46,364 nt of DNA from Kangiellaceae bacterium (GCA_019090895.1 JAHRVB010000020.1:1-46364), one strand, 5' to 3'. Numbered from the stretch's first letter, positions 1-9,088 are shown. Program-made: numbers and translations. The notes: a model not told the origin generated them from the letters alone.

Positions 1-756
1 ACCAACATATTGGAAATCAACCGCAGCAACTAGTTCGCTATCGTTAGAATTATTATTAGTGGAATTGGTAGCAAAACAAAAATTAGCTAACTTAGCATCG
101 CCATGGATCAAAGTTTTATAACGGCAATTATCGAGTTGCTGATCAATTAAAACCGCCGCATCTTTCAATTCTATATCTTCAAGCGCTTCAAGTTCATCGG
201 GGCGTGTGTCTAAATGCCAGTAACTCCCCTTGTCCCAAAGTTCAGGAAACTCATTGGAACGATTCATAAACGTTGCATGAAAATTCGCCAACCAGCTCAA
301 GCAAGCTTGCATGTCTTTCCAATCTGAAGTCACTGCTAAATCGACTTGTTGTTTTCTAACAGGAAAACCTGCGGCATCTAAATCTTCTAACAACATGAAA
401 AACTCTGTCTCCCCAGACTCAACGGCATAACTCTGTGGTACTCGACATGTCCTATCACAATATTTGGCAACGCATTCATACCAAGCAGACTCGACTTGAT
501 AGGATTTAACCTTTCGTTGATGGGAGCGATCGGTATTCCATCCTCTGGGGTGATGCGCGATATCCGGCAACTTAACATGTTTAACCACAACCGATGGATA
601 ATCGCATTCCTTTAATCCGTATCGAACAATTTTCCCGTAGCCACTCCACAAGGTTTGAATATCTTTTAAATGATTGAGCTTGGAGGCTCCAGTGGTTTTA
701 AGAATTAGTTTTTCTAAATTAGATTTCTCTACATTGAGCTCTATGGGAGATTGCAT
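1..756 (-). CDS. CHK/ecdysteroid-kinase-like phosphotransferase (partial, 3' end outside window)
   Basis: This reading frame is open from an ATG at 756 to the window edge, so the C-terminus is missing; 252 codons are present. The protein begins [13 protein letters not shown] and has the aminoglycoside/choline-kinase fold signature: a catalytic-loop motif [11 protein letters not shown] near residue 220 and a metal-binding motif VDFQYVG at the last visible residues. The HGDxKxxN plus DFQ combination is typical of the CHK-kinase-like/ecdysteroid 22-kinase branch, often annotated in bacteria as oxidoreductase or phosphotransferase. The family transfers phosphate from ATP to a small hydroxylated molecule; the bacterial substrate is unknown. 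No signal peptide is visible, so it should be cytoplasmic. The gene stands alone, 106 bp from the next minus-strand gene. Fold assignment is firm, substrate is not. Confidence 0.85.
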   Translation of the reverse strand, partial: MQSPIELNVEKSNLEKLILKTTGASKLNHLKDIQTLWSGYGKIVRYGLKECDYPSVVVKHVKLPDIAHHPRGWNTDRSHQRKVKSYQVESAWYECVAKYCDRTCRVPQSYAVESGETEFFMLLEDLDAAGFPVRKQQVDLAVTSDWKDMQACLSWLANFHATFMNRSNEFPELWDKGSYWHLDTRPDELEALEDIELKDAAVLIDQQLDNCRYKTLIHGDAKLANFCFATNSTNNNSNDSELVAAVDFQYVG

Positions 757-862
757 AACGAGTTAAAATAACAGGTGGAGTTAGTATTTATCTTAGGCTA
801 CCACAGCCAAACAGTGAGGTAACCCAAAAAATTCTGTCGTCTCCGGTAGATAACTTATTTAG

Positions 863-1393
863 TTAAAAAGTATCACCACCTGCAACAAAGCGAACGGAGC
901 GAAGCAGGTGTTTACCGATTTTACCATCGCCACCAAAGTTAAAATCAACGATCCAAGCCAGTGGACCATTTCCCTGTATATCGGGTGAAGAGGTCCAGTA
1001 ATGGCCCTCAGTTAGCGGAAAAAGACCTTCATTAATGGCTGGTGAAAAGCACGCCCGTTCAACTAAAGAGCTTAATTCCTTTATGCTGGGTAATCGCCAA
1101 TCTAACCGACTGCCACCTTCAAAGCGAGTTGATTCATCGAGTGCTTCCTTCCAATTTAATTGACTGGCATTGCCAGAGCATGGCTCTGTACCTTGCGAGT
1201 TGAATACTTGCCCTACGGCACACCGAGACCAAATCAACCCTGTTTTCTTATCATTAATGATTCCTTCCCCGACGGTGAATCTGCCAGTGGGTGCTGTTAA
1301 TAGTATTTCCTCATCACAGGTTTGCGCGAGCACAAAACTACTACTAAGTAACGCACTCACTAATATAATGAGTCGGTTTATTTTCTTTAACAT
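863..1393 (-). CDS. Secreted DUF1566 (Lcl C-terminal-like) protein
   Basis: A 176-residue protein with a signal peptide ending near the LAQ at residues 22-24. The rest is one DUF1566 domain, recognised by its ordered motifs: TGLIWSRC, the Trp/Ala-rich helix LNWKEAL, DWRLPSIKELSSLVE, FPLTEGHYWTSSP, and a final RSVRFVAGG. DUF1566 is common in exported bacterial proteins and resembles the legionella collagen-like adhesin C-terminal domain; its biochemical role is not established. Three cysteines (in CAVGQ, EPCSG and RACF) could form disulphides after export. It lies 92 bp downstream of another DUF1566 gene on the same strand, so the two may be co-transcribed and arose from related modules. Length fits a single-domain member. 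Confidence 0.85.
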   Translation of the reverse strand: MLKKINRLIILVSALLSSSFVLAQTCDEEILLTAPTGRFTVGEGIINDKKTGLIWSRCAVGQVFNSQGTEPCSGNASQLNWKEALDESTRFEGGSRLDWRLPSIKELSSLVERACFSPAINEGLFPLTEGHYWTSSPDIQGNGPLAWIVDFNFGGDGKIGKHLLRSVRFVAGGDTF

Positions 1394-1485
1394 ATCGTCG
1401 ATTCCTTTAACTAAGTTCTAAATAGATAAACATAATTTCATAGAGAATATTTCTAATTTCCTGATTTCCCAAATTAATTCGAATA

Positions 1486-2901
1486 TTAAAAATCCTCGGC
1501 AGCCCGCACGAGGCGAACAGCTCTATCGCTATTTTTTGAAGCGGTCAAATCACTTCCATCAAGATAACTAAAAACCCAAACGCCAATTGAACGATTTGCT
1601 TCTGGACTAGACGACCAATAGACAACGCTTGGATTAGGGAAGAAATTGGTATCGATGGTTAGGTCAGGCCTTATCACACTATAATCAGCAATCGAACGAA
1701 GATGCTCTAAAGTGGGTAGCGACCAATCGCCTCCACCACAATATCTTTCTTCGTTCACCGCGTTCACAAAAGCCTCAGTATCGCAATCACTCCCGGCACA
1801 GCTCCCACCGTTACTAGTACCAATATCGCCACCGTGATTTGTCTCGTCGGTATTAAACCAACTGTAAGTATTGGTCGTATCGTGTAGCCCTCCAACGGAA
1901 TCTTTTACTTCCCAAATTAAGCCAGTGATATTGTCTTTAACGCACGCCCATTCAGTAGCACTACTTTCAAGCTCGTTGCCGTCTTGGTCTATTTTGGTAA
2001 AGTTAAAACCTTTTCTCCCGTTCAAATCACTAGGTTCTGTAAAATCCAACCCTTGATGACCATCTTGACCTACCGGGATCGGGTCGACTTCGCCATCGGT
2101 TAAATCACCACAGTTTTCGCGATTGCCATGCTGATTACTTGCTCCAACAGCATAATCACCGCAAGTCGTTATACCAGTATCATTGAGTCGAGCGATAAAA
2201 TTTTCGAATTGAACCACCATATTATCCGTCGCAGTAGCACCTTGATCATCAGTAACTTCTAACTGAAGTTCCATCGTCACAATGCCATCAATAAGCGGCG
2301 CCGTAAAAGTAACTCGTTCGGTGGTTACATCTCGCAATTCAACATCAGGACCGTCAACAAGCATCCAAAGATAGCTTTCAATGGTGCCATCTTCATCCGT
2401 CGCCGTTGCAAGAATTGAATGTTCGAGACCTTCTTGAATTACGATATCGTCACCAAGGCTAACCGTCGGTGCAATATTGAATGGTTGATTAGAAGCTTCA
2501 ACAGTTATACTGACGGAATCGGTTCCAGTATCACCATCATCATCGGTAACGGTTAACTCAAATACCAAGATTTCATCGGCAGTTAAGGTCGGCGATACAA
2601 AACTAGCACTTGCAGTATTCGCATTTTCCAACTGCACACCACTACCGCTGGTTTGGCTCCAGCCAAATGTACTGACTGTGCCGTCACTGTCAGTACCGCT
2701 ACCAATTAACGTGATATTTTCACTTCCCGCCACTGTCAAATTGTCTCCCGCATTAGCCACAGGCGCTTGATTAATTAGCGGCGGCTCAACAGTATCATCG
2801 CCTCCGCCACTACTGCCGCCACACCCGCTCGCTAACAAAACCATCGCTATCGCGAAGCTTGTACTCAATCCAATGGTGGTTTTAGAATTACTTGACTGCA
2901 T
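1486..2901 (-). CDS. Lipoprotein with two PKD-like domains and C-terminal DUF1566
   Basis: A 471-residue lipoprotein: a hydrophobic segment ends in a lipobox LASGC with Cys27 as the lipidated residue, followed by a Gly/Ser linker. Two PKD/REJ-like beta-sandwich domains follow (about residues 45-135 and 140-230), each with the SGTDSDGTV or TATDEDGTI pattern of this fold. The last half is a DUF1566 domain with TGLIWEVKD, WSLPTLEHLRSIADYS, YWSSSPEANRS and RAVRLVRAAEDF. PKD domains usually act as spacers or in protein-protein contact outside the cell, so this is probably an outer-membrane surface protein. It heads a pair with the smaller DUF1566 gene downstream. The start ATG is followed directly by the export signal. 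Function unknown. Confidence 0.85.
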   Translation of the reverse strand: MQSSNSKTTIGLSTSFAIAMVLLASGCGGSSGGGDDTVEPPLINQAPVANAGDNLTVAGSENITLIGSGTDSDGTVSTFGWSQTSGSGVQLENANTASASFVSPTLTADEILVFELTVTDDDGDTGTDSVSITVEASNQPFNIAPTVSLGDDIVIQEGLEHSILATATDEDGTIESYLWMLVDGPDVELRDVTTERVTFTAPLIDGIVTMELQLEVTDDQGATATDNMVVQFENFIARLNDTGITTCGDYAVGASNQHGNRENCGDLTDGEVDPIPVGQDGHQGLDFTEPSDLNGRKGFNFTKIDQDGNELESSATEWACVKDNITGLIWEVKDSVGGLHDTTNTYSWFNTDETNHGGDIGTSNGGSCAGSDCDTEAFVNAVNEERYCGGGDWSLPTLEHLRSIADYSVIRPDLTIDTNFFPNPSVVYWSSSPEANRSIGVWVFSYLDGSDLTASKNSDRAVRLVRAAEDF

Positions 2902-3151
2902 TCACACTTTCCCTTTCATTTCAATCATTGAAGGGTATAGTTTGTTTTATTAACCGTTTAGAAGCTTATGGGATATCTATTGGTTTGATAATGATTAGGT
3001 AATCAGTGCTGATTTTGTTCGTTTTTCGGTCAATAACGGGAGATCCGGAACTTAATGAGAAAGCTAATCTTAAGTTTGAAATTTTATGCTTATCATTTAA
3101 GCTACTAGCTTTGTGCTCACATCTAAAAATTAAGTGCTAAATCACCAAACT

Positions 3152-3709
3152 ATGAAACCATTCGGACTAGGCTCAGCGGACTTCCAAATCGCCGTGTATA
3201 TTGGCAATCGACCTAATATGCCAGCTTATCAACAATTCAATTCGATATTACCACTGCAACCGACTGAGGTAGCTTCAATCGGCCAAGAATGCGGTAATGG
3301 CTGGCGCAAAGTATTCAATGTTTATGCTAAGTTTTTATTCGCGCTTAATCCTCCTTGGCTAAGAATGTCAAAAACGATTACCACTTGGCAACAGTACCGG
3401 GATGAGCTTTTACTGCAGGAAAGTAGTGAAACAGCATTGCTTTTCTCACCACCTCAACTCGATGCGCCCAATGAGGCTGGCATAAGTTGCGATTCCGACG
3501 TTTTACACATTATTTGCGGAAAGACCTATGCAAACGATCTCATCAACAATCAACATCTAAACGTTCAATTAAATTGGTTCGACCATGAATTTGCGATAGA
3601 TAAAGAAGAAAGGTTAATCGTTTGTCCTTATTTTGACTATCGACAGTTATCCAACATAAAGATCGACCGGTTATGTCAGATCATTAATAAGCTGAACAAC
3701 AATAGCTAG
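3152..3709 (+). CDS. Conserved cytoplasmic protein, probably DUF6942 family
   Basis: A protein of about 185 residues starting MKPFGLGSADFQIAVYIGNR. A GTG at 3134 in the same frame would add six residues; I prefer the ATG because the conserved part begins right after it, although neither start has a clear ribosome binding site. Striking conserved-looking segments are GQECGNGWRKVFNVYAK, ALLFSPPQLD, HIICGKTYANDL and VCPYFDYRQLSN. I recall these from an uncharacterised gammaproteobacterial family now called DUF6942, an assignment made from memory. No signal peptide or membrane segment is present. It is transcribed away from the lipoprotein gene at 1486-2901 and lies 98 bp upstream of the next plus-strand gene. 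Function unknown. Confidence 0.7.
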   Translation: MKPFGLGSADFQIAVYIGNRPNMPAYQQFNSILPLQPTEVASIGQECGNGWRKVFNVYAKFLFALNPPWLRMSKTITTWQQYRDELLLQESSETALLFSPPQLDAPNEAGISCDSDVLHIICGKTYANDLINNQHLNVQLNWFDHEFAIDKEERLIVCPYFDYRQLSNIKIDRLCQIINKLNNNS

Positions 3710-3807
3710 CAAAAACATCTCCCTCGCATATTCCCGCACCACCATAAATACTGCTACAATTACGCCTCTACTCGCTTGTCTATTATCCACCCACCGAGAA
3801 CTTCACA

Positions 3808-4200
3808 ATGTCATCTAAATTCTTAGCTATGGTTGAAACTGCAAAGTCTGAATCCCAACGTCTATTAATCATGCTTGCGCAATCAGATATTGAGACGGAC
3901 GATGAAGAAGGCATGTCTGGCACCATTACACCTGTTATCTGTGTCGATAAAACTGCGGATGAGATTACTACATTTGAAGACTTTATCGCGGAAGCTGACG
4001 CGATTGATTCTGGTTGGGATATGATGTTTATTGCTGGGCTAGCAGGTAAGAACAATGAAATGCCAACTCCTGAAGAAGCAGACCCCATCCTTAATAAAAT
4101 GGTGAATGATGTCATGAACGGTCAGGATTTATCTCAGTATTTAATACTCGACCGAAATGAAGCTCCCGTTGATATTTTTACCGAACATACTAACCATTAA
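3808..4200 (+). CDS. Small acidic protein of unknown function
   Basis: A 130-residue protein that I do not recognise. It is strongly acidic (runs such as ETDDEEG, and many Asp/Glu throughout), has no signal peptide or transmembrane segment, and looks like a compact soluble cytoplasmic protein. The frame starts with an ATG at MSSKFLAMVE; no strong ribosome binding site precedes it, but a TACAAT box about 50 bp upstream could be a -10 element. It ends 22 bp before the convergent diguanylate cyclase gene. Codon use and length support a real gene rather than chance. Confidence 0.65.
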   Translation: MSSKFLAMVETAKSESQRLLIMLAQSDIETDDEEGMSGTITPVICVDKTADEITTFEDFIAEADAIDSGWDMMFIAGLAGKNNEMPTPEEADPILNKMVNDVMNGQDLSQYLILDRNEAPVDIFTEHTNH

Positions 4201-4222
4201 TTTGGATTCTTTTGGTGGAAAT

Positions 4223-5254
4223 TTAGACATCGACCTTCAGAAAATCTTGCCCCTGAACAAACCGAGTTTGATTTCGTCCACCTTGTTTGGCTGCATATAG
4301 CGCGTCATCGGCGCGCTTAAACAAATTATCCCATTCCAAGTCTGTATCAAAGGAGGCAATTCCCAATGAAATGCTAATTGATGGTAGTTGGGTTTTATTG
4401 GACTTAATGACCAATTTAAGCGAGTCAACTTTCTTTCGGAGGGTTTCTGCTACCTTTTTTGCACCTTCGATAGGGGTATCAATTAATAAAATTGCAAATT
4501 CTTCTCCACCAAATCTAACCGCTAAATCACGACCACGAATGTGTTTTTTTATTTCGCTAGTCACTCGCTTGATAATTCTATCACCTACCAAATGACCGAA
4601 ATTATCATTGATTCCTTTAAAATGATCGATATCGATAATAATACAAGATGTATCTATCGGTGAGTCAATATCCTCCAATTTTTGCTGCATTCCCCGACGA
4701 TTTAATAGCCCGGTTAAGGGATCGGTAATCGCTTCTTTTTCCGACGCCTCCAGTCTTTTTTTTAAAGAGAAGATTTCATCTTGCGCACTCGTAAGTTCTT
4801 GAAATAACTCTTGGTGTTCTCGTCTCGCTTTATCTGTAATTCCTCCTAAATCCGCTACAACATCCTCTACATCAGACTTTTGTTCACTGGATGAAAGTCG
4901 CTTTCCAACTTCTTTGAGGGCTACAGCCATTTCTTCTTCTGATTTTACCTGAGCACCTATTTGCTTAATCATACTCTCAATCATACCGTCAATTGGCTTA
5001 ATTAGTTCTTCCTCAAACCTCTTTTGTCCAAGTATATATTCATCAAATGTTTCTCGAAGAAACTGGTTATTAATTCGATTTCCAGAAGCTAAATAACGTT
5101 TTATGCTTTCAGTCAATTTAGGTTGTCTTAAGGAAATATAAGAATAAATTACAGAGTAATTTAGTGGTGTTAAAGGAAGCTGTTGATCTTGGAGAACTGC
5201 CACAGCTTTTTCATGAAGCTTGTTAGCAAAATCAACGTCATCATCTGAGTACAC
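4223..5254 (-). CDS. Diguanylate cyclase (GGDEF) with product-inhibition site
   Basis: A 343-residue soluble protein. Residues 1-130 form an alpha-helical N-terminal region of the type attached to many GGDEF proteins (MYSDDDVDFANKL start), then a helical coiled-coil linker at about 140-175. The GGDEF domain starts at DPLTGLLNRRG (178-188) and has the active-site signature GGEEF at 249-253. An allosteric I-site RGRD (240-243) sits the canonical five residues upstream. The family makes cyclic di-GMP from two GTP, promoting sessile behaviour; the intact GGEEF and I-site argue that this enzyme is active and feedback-inhibited. No membrane segment is visible, so it is probably cytoplasmic with an unknown input. 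It is a single gene, convergent with the small acidic protein gene. Confidence 0.93.
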   Translation of the reverse strand: MYSDDDVDFANKLHEKAVAVLQDQQLPLTPLNYSVIYSYISLRQPKLTESIKRYLASGNRINNQFLRETFDEYILGQKRFEEELIKPIDGMIESMIKQIGAQVKSEEEMAVALKEVGKRLSSSEQKSDVEDVVADLGGITDKARREHQELFQELTSAQDEIFSLKKRLEASEKEAITDPLTGLLNRRGMQQKLEDIDSPIDTSCIIIDIDHFKGINDNFGHLVGDRIIKRVTSEIKKHIRGRDLAVRFGGEEFAILLIDTPIEGAKKVAETLRKKVDSLKLVIKSNKTQLPSISISLGIASFDTDLEWDNLFKRADDALYAAKQGGRNQTRFVQGQDFLKVDV

Positions 5255-5597
5255 GGTAGGCCTGCGACAATTTATAGTTATTATTAGAAATAAATATAAC
5301 TCAATCGATTCGTGATGAAAAGCTTGAATCGAGATGTTCCAAGCAGTCTATCAACTAATTACCAATTTTGTGAAGTCCATCTATTTTTGTTAATTCCATT
5401 ACTCTCGTAGGTCAACAATGTCACCGAAAAATAGCTCAAACCTTTAAGAAGCAATTCTTAGAGTTCATTAGATTTTTTATTTGTCGTGCTCTAGCCAATG
5501 GTCGAATAGTTGATGCTGTTGTAATATTTGTTGGCTTTTTACAAAGCTATTCATGATTCAGTTTTGTACTCAAACTTAGTTTTTATACTCATTATAT
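5255..5597. other. Intergenic region upstream of the diguanylate cyclase gene
   Basis: This stretch of 343 bases is AT-rich and should hold the promoter of the minus-strand cyclase gene and the 3' end of the minus-strand gene at 5598-6212. A short inverted repeat CGATTC / GAATCG lies near 5305-5330. An open plus-strand frame of about 60 codons crosses it (to about 5555) but has no start codon or recognisable motif. I see no RNA gene or mobile element. Confidence 0.4.
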
Positions 5598-6212
5598 CTA
5601 TCTTGCATCTATTTTTAGGGCTTCGATTTTATAAATAGGTTGCCATTCTTTCTTTGCGTTGTTATTTTTTTCCATTTTCCAAGAAAAACGGCTGTTAGTA
5701 ATATTATAGAAAGTGATTCGAGTTTGGCTTCCATTGTAAAAGCCTTCCATCACCATAGAATCATCGCTACCCGTCGCGCTAAATGATTCGATCTTCCGAC
5801 TAGTGTTCGCAGTCCAAATCATTTCCCACTTTTTAGTTTTCGGATTATAGGTTCGAATATTAGTACCAAACTGTCTTCCTTTCTCTCGAGTTGACTCTGT
5901 CATACCGGGTGAGATCCATTCATCTTGCACTGCATTACCGCCTAAAATCCAATAGAAATTCCAATCAGCCCCAGCGCCATCTTGCCAGTTTCCTTTTTCA
6001 TCAAGTGATTGGTCTCTAATTTTCCACTTACCAACTAAACGTCCAAATTGCATCAATTCCTCAGGAGCCTGTGGTGATATTGTTTGGGCAGAAATGTCCT
6101 GACTACTCACGGTTGGCGAAAGTACAAGAAAAACAACTATTGATAAATCGAAGATAGAACGCGTTAAACGAATCCAAATAGTATTAATTTTTATAATTGT
6201 CACTTGATTCAT
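5598..6212 (-). CDS. Exported DUF1579-like protein
   Basis: A 204-residue protein with an unusually long N-terminal region (charged start, hydrophobic core at about 20-35, then VSSQ) that fits a signal peptide. The mature part has the pattern of DUF1579/lipocalin-like proteins: FGRLVGKWKI at the start of the barrel, WILGGNAVQDEW, GTNIRTYNPKTKKWEMIW and FYNITNSRFSWKMEK. Such proteins are thought to be small beta-barrels, and no enzymatic role is established. It is divergent from the Lrp/AsnC regulator gene with about 120-135 bp between them, so the regulator may control it. Start choice is uncertain; a later start would trim the long leader. Confidence 0.7.
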   Translation of the reverse strand: MNQVTIIKINTIWIRLTRSIFDLSIVVFLVLSPTVSSQDISAQTISPQAPEELMQFGRLVGKWKIRDQSLDEKGNWQDGAGADWNFYWILGGNAVQDEWISPGMTESTREKGRQFGTNIRTYNPKTKKWEMIWTANTSRKIESFSATGSDDSMVMEGFYNGSQTRITFYNITNSRFSWKMEKNNNAKKEWQPIYKIEALKIDAR

Positions 6213-6275
6213 ATTTCACCTCATACATTCACAATTGATTCCACTCATATTATGATAGAAGCATTATCAACCGCC

Positions 6276-6321
6276 AGAGCAAACTGGCTACTTTAGAAGT
6301 CAATTACCGACAGTTTGCTCT
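6276..6321. promoter_or_regulatory. Perfect 11-bp inverted repeat in the Lrp divergent region
   Basis: AGAGCAAACTG at 6276-6286 is matched by its exact reverse complement CAGTTTGCTCT at 6311-6321, separated by 24 bp. It lies between the divergent DUF1579-like gene and the Lrp/AsnC gene, ending about 25 bp before the regulator's start. Lrp/AsnC proteins bind arrayed palindromic sites and often autoregulate, so this is a reasonable operator candidate. That it is bound by this regulator is inference. Confidence 0.5.
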
Positions 6322-6346
6322 ATCAAAGCCAATGAGAGAATTTCGA

Positions 6347-6814
6347 ATGTCCAAAGCCCCACTGACCGATTTAGATTGGAAAATCATAGAGAAACTGCAG
6401 ACTGATGGAAGGACAGCCATTTCACAACTTGCCAGTCAGCTGAATCGCTCTCGAAGTAACATAACTGAGCATATCGAAAAGCTACAAGAGGTAGGTATAT
6501 TAAAATGTTTTAGCATTGAAGTAGACCTCGAAAAAATGGGTTTCGGAATCAGTGCATTTGTGAAACTAGAGGCATCTTCAAAAAGTCATCGTGAAATAGT
6601 GGCCGCTATGGATGAAACACCAGCGGTCGTTGAATGTCATGTGTTGACAGGGGCCAAATTATTGCTGATGCGAGTCATCGCAAAAGATATGCCTCACCTT
6701 AGAAAAATTGTTGATAGTTTTACTCAATATGGTTCCACCGAGACAGATGTGATTTTTGCGACAACAAAAACTACTTTGAAAGTAGATAACCGTTTGAGAA
6801 AGTCGTTAATATAA
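6347..6814 (+). CDS. Lrp/AsnC family transcriptional regulator
   Basis: A regulator of about 155 residues starting MSKAPLTDLDWKIIEKLQTD. An ATG five codons upstream (6332) is also in frame, but the internal ATG has GAGAG at a suitable distance and matches the usual family start. The N-terminal helix-turn-helix is clear (ISQLASQLNRSRSNITEHIE, then KLQEVGIL), and the C-terminal half is a RAM/Lrp ligand domain (GFGISAFVKLEA, VVECHVLTGAKLLLMRVIA). Family members form octamers or dimers, bind amino acids or related ligands, and often regulate a neighbouring gene and themselves. The divergent gene at 5598-6212 and the inverted repeat at 6276-6321 are the obvious local targets. The inducer cannot be read from sequence. 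Confidence 0.92.
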   Translation: MSKAPLTDLDWKIIEKLQTDGRTAISQLASQLNRSRSNITEHIEKLQEVGILKCFSIEVDLEKMGFGISAFVKLEASSKSHREIVAAMDETPAVVECHVLTGAKLLLMRVIAKDMPHLRKIVDSFTQYGSTETDVIFATTKTTLKVDNRLRKSLI

Positions 6815-6907
6815 GCTAAACGAATTCTTGGTTAAACTATTCTTACTTGAATTAATGCTTTTAGCAACTAGTCGATTTATATCTGCAAGTCATTGATAGC
6901 ACTGTGC

Positions 6908-7228
6908 TCACTCGCATATTAGACAATTTTTAGTAATTCCTCTAGATCCAACAAGTACTATTTTCACTCCATTCTCGGCATAGCGTTGATGCTCAACGCC
7001 CTTCGAGATGATAGAAATTTCGCCCAGTGAGATCGCCACGCTGCTATCTCTAAAATTGATTCGGAGTTGTCTCTATTTCATCGGTATCGACATCTTCATG
7101 CCAATCAAAATCGCCCTCTAATTTCTATATTGGAACTGGTTGTCATTCGTTTCGGCGACGACCTTTGAAGTCCATTGCTCGTTAAATAGATTCAGTTTAC
7201 TTTCGGAATTTATCGATTGATAAGTCAT
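6908..7228 (-). pseudogene. Decayed cupin-domain protein gene
   Basis: An ATG at 7228, preceded by AAGGA, opens MTYQSINSESKLNLFNEQW, the start of a familiar small cupin protein. After KVVAETNDNQFQY the frame is lost. A shifted frame gives LEGDFDWHEDVDTDE, the cupin metal-site region. A second shift then gives LRINFRDSSV, GEISIISKGVEHQRYAEN and GVKIVLVGSRG before a TGA at 6908. The three pieces are in the correct order and match the consensus of the family, but about 7 residues between TDE and the LRIDFRD strand are missing, so this is a true deletion as well as a frameshift. The wild-type protein would be about 110-120 residues. It is likely non-functional. Confidence 0.8.
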
Positions 7229-7304
7229 ATTATTCCTTCTAATCTATAGACTAATCGGAGCCCAAGTTGATTGACAAATTTATCTCACTAAATGTTCTCT
7301 ACTT

Positions 7305-8642
7305 CTAAAAACGTTTTCTCCAACCTAGCGTAACAAGTAACTCATTATTATCGGCAGTACCGATTTTAGTTTCGAACTCAGTGACGGTGAATTCGATCGT
7401 CAAATTGATGGAATGTTGAAACTCGAGCCTTAAACCAATATCTAATTTTTCCCAATCCCATGCGACACTTGGCGCTGGATATTCGAAAGGAGCTGAAAAA
7501 TCAGTATCTAGTACTGAATATCTCACAGCGGGGGCAATACTTTTAATAACAGGTTTTCCGTTAATAAACCAATCGAACGGAATCGCAATCCGATAGCTTA
7601 GTTCAACTTCAATAGCAGTGCGTTCCAATCCTGCTATGTATTGTTGAGCCATTTGTATAAATGCAGTCAGCTCTTGGTTATAAAACCAATAGTTGAATCC
7701 GATGTCTTTTTTCCGGTCACTTTGAATTGGTAGGCTAAAATCGGCAACACCATCAAGCAAGTCCAAGTCTCCCCCATAAAAAGTACCGTGCAAGTCTCTA
7801 CTCTCAGCTAAATCGCGTTGGTAGCCCCACAACATTAATTCTGATTGCCACTGATTATTTTTGCCCTGACTACGATAGCCCAGCGCTAAGCCAAGTTCGG
7901 GTTTACTTTGTAGATTAAAGTCTTCGATTTCAGCATCGTATAGAATCACAATGCCGCTTTTTAAATCAGGCTCAGGGTTGTTAAAAGGCGGTCTAAAGTC
8001 ACTGGTGCCATTGTCTCCTGCTAACGCATTTGGGTCTCGCATAAAGACTGGATTACCGGTTGTGATTGAACCTTTCAAGTAGAAATGTGCGTTAACGTCA
8101 TATCCGAATTCAATACCTGTATCCTCAAATCGATTAAACGAAGTGGAGGCTAAACCGTAGCTTTGTAAATGTCGATCATTTTGACGCTCGAATTTTTCGA
8201 ATTTTCCCAGTTGAATATAACCGCCGGCACCTTTGGCAAATCGTCGAGTGGTTGTTTTCTTACCAAAGCGTAATAATAAATTATCGAGGTCGACTTTTCG
8301 ATCTTCCGAGGTCGGGTTTCGATCATAGAGATCGATAGTATCGAGTTTAAACAACAACGACCAATCGTGGTTAAATTGCCAGCCTCCCTTAAAACTAATA
8401 CTTGAAACCTCTAAATGTTGTCCAGCATCAACGGTTTCAATAAAGGCATTTGTTTGACCGACAGGGAGCGCCTCTGGTGGAAAAGGAAAATTCGTTGCGA
8501 ATCGGTTGGAGTCACTGTCTCGGTAGTTAACAAGGGTTTCGGCTTCTAGAAAAAACTTTATCTTTGACTCTGCGATAACGTCATTACCAATCAAACTAAT
8601 GGCAATCATTGAAACAATCTTTATTCGATTTACCCTGTTCAT
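7305..8642 (-). CDS. Outer-membrane beta-barrel protein (porin-like)
   Basis: A protein of about 445 residues starting MNRVNRIKIVSMIAISLIG. I chose this ATG rather than one ten codons upstream because AGAGGA precedes it at correct spacing and the signal peptide then has normal length. The mature protein is built of alternating hydrophobic strands with Trp/Tyr/Phe girdles (for example GGYIQLGKFEKFE, FEDTGIEFGYDV, WQSELMLWGYQR), and it ends in LVTLGWRKRF with the terminal Phe recognised by the BAM machinery. There is no plug domain, so it is not a TonB receptor; it looks like an alginate- or phosphate-porin-type channel, but I cannot name the solute. It lies 68 bp downstream of the HxlR regulator on the same strand and may share its transcript. 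Confidence 0.7.
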   Translation of the reverse strand: MNRVNRIKIVSMIAISLIGNDVIAESKIKFFLEAETLVNYRDSDSNRFATNFPFPPEALPVGQTNAFIETVDAGQHLEVSSISFKGGWQFNHDWSLLFKLDTIDLYDRNPTSEDRKVDLDNLLLRFGKKTTTRRFAKGAGGYIQLGKFEKFERQNDRHLQSYGLASTSFNRFEDTGIEFGYDVNAHFYLKGSITTGNPVFMRDPNALAGDNGTSDFRPPFNNPEPDLKSGIVILYDAEIEDFNLQSKPELGLALGYRSQGKNNQWQSELMLWGYQRDLAESRDLHGTFYGGDLDLLDGVADFSLPIQSDRKKDIGFNYWFYNQELTAFIQMAQQYIAGLERTAIEVELSYRIAIPFDWFINGKPVIKSIAPAVRYSVLDTDFSAPFEYPAPSVAWDWEKLDIGLRLEFQHSINLTIEFTVTEFETKIGTADNNELLVTLGWRKRF

Positions 8643-8710
8643 TTGTCCTCTTACCTCCAGTCTGAGTCGCACAGCTCGGTTAGTTCTGTCGACTCAATAA
8701 GATCAGTTAT

Positions 8711-9088
8711 TCAGTCGTTAGCATCCATTCTATTTTGCTTCAATTTATGTCCGACTTCTACAATCGCGTTAATCGCTGGCAACAGATCATTTCCAACTCC
8801 CGAAAGCGAATATTCCACTGAGGGTGGTGACGTCGCTTTCACTTCTCGATAGATAATACCTTTTTGTTCTAGTTCTTTTAATCTCACTGTCAGAACCTTG
8901 GCTGATATTTTTGGAATATCAACTCTTAATTCATTGAATCGCCGCACTCCACCACTTAAACACCAAATAATATTAGGTGTCCAAGCGCCGCCCAATACCG
9001 ACATGCATTCCGAAAGTGGGCAATCATGAGGGACAGGAGGAGACAGGTTTTTTCTTACTTTGAGCCCCATAATAGTGGTACCAATCAT
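8711..9088 (-). CDS. HxlR family transcriptional regulator
   Basis: A 125-residue winged-helix regulator with the HxlR pattern: CPLSECMSVLGGAWTPNIIW, the recognition region RFNELRVDIPKISAKVLTVR, then LKELEQKGII and the wing VEYSLSGVGNDLLP. HxlR proteins bind palindromic DNA as dimers; several (YodB, HypR, QorR types) sense quinones or hypochlorite through an N-terminal cysteine. Here two cysteines (Cys23 and Cys28 counted from the first Met) lie in that position. It diverges from the GST/NTF2/tautomerase operon across a perfect palindrome, which supports autoregulation and control of that operon. An alternative ATG six codons later is possible; neither start has a strong ribosome binding site. 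Confidence 0.92.
   Translation of the reverse strand: MIGTTIMGLKVRKNLSPPVPHDCPLSECMSVLGGAWTPNIIWCLSGGVRRFNELRVDIPKISAKVLTVRLKELEQKGIIYREVKATSPPSVEYSLSGVGNDLLPAINAIVEVGHKLKQNRMDAND

Noticed and set aside
5363-5555. Open plus-strand stretch of about 60 codons in the intergenic region
   Set aside because: No start codon, no ribosome binding site and no motif; such stretches are expected by chance.
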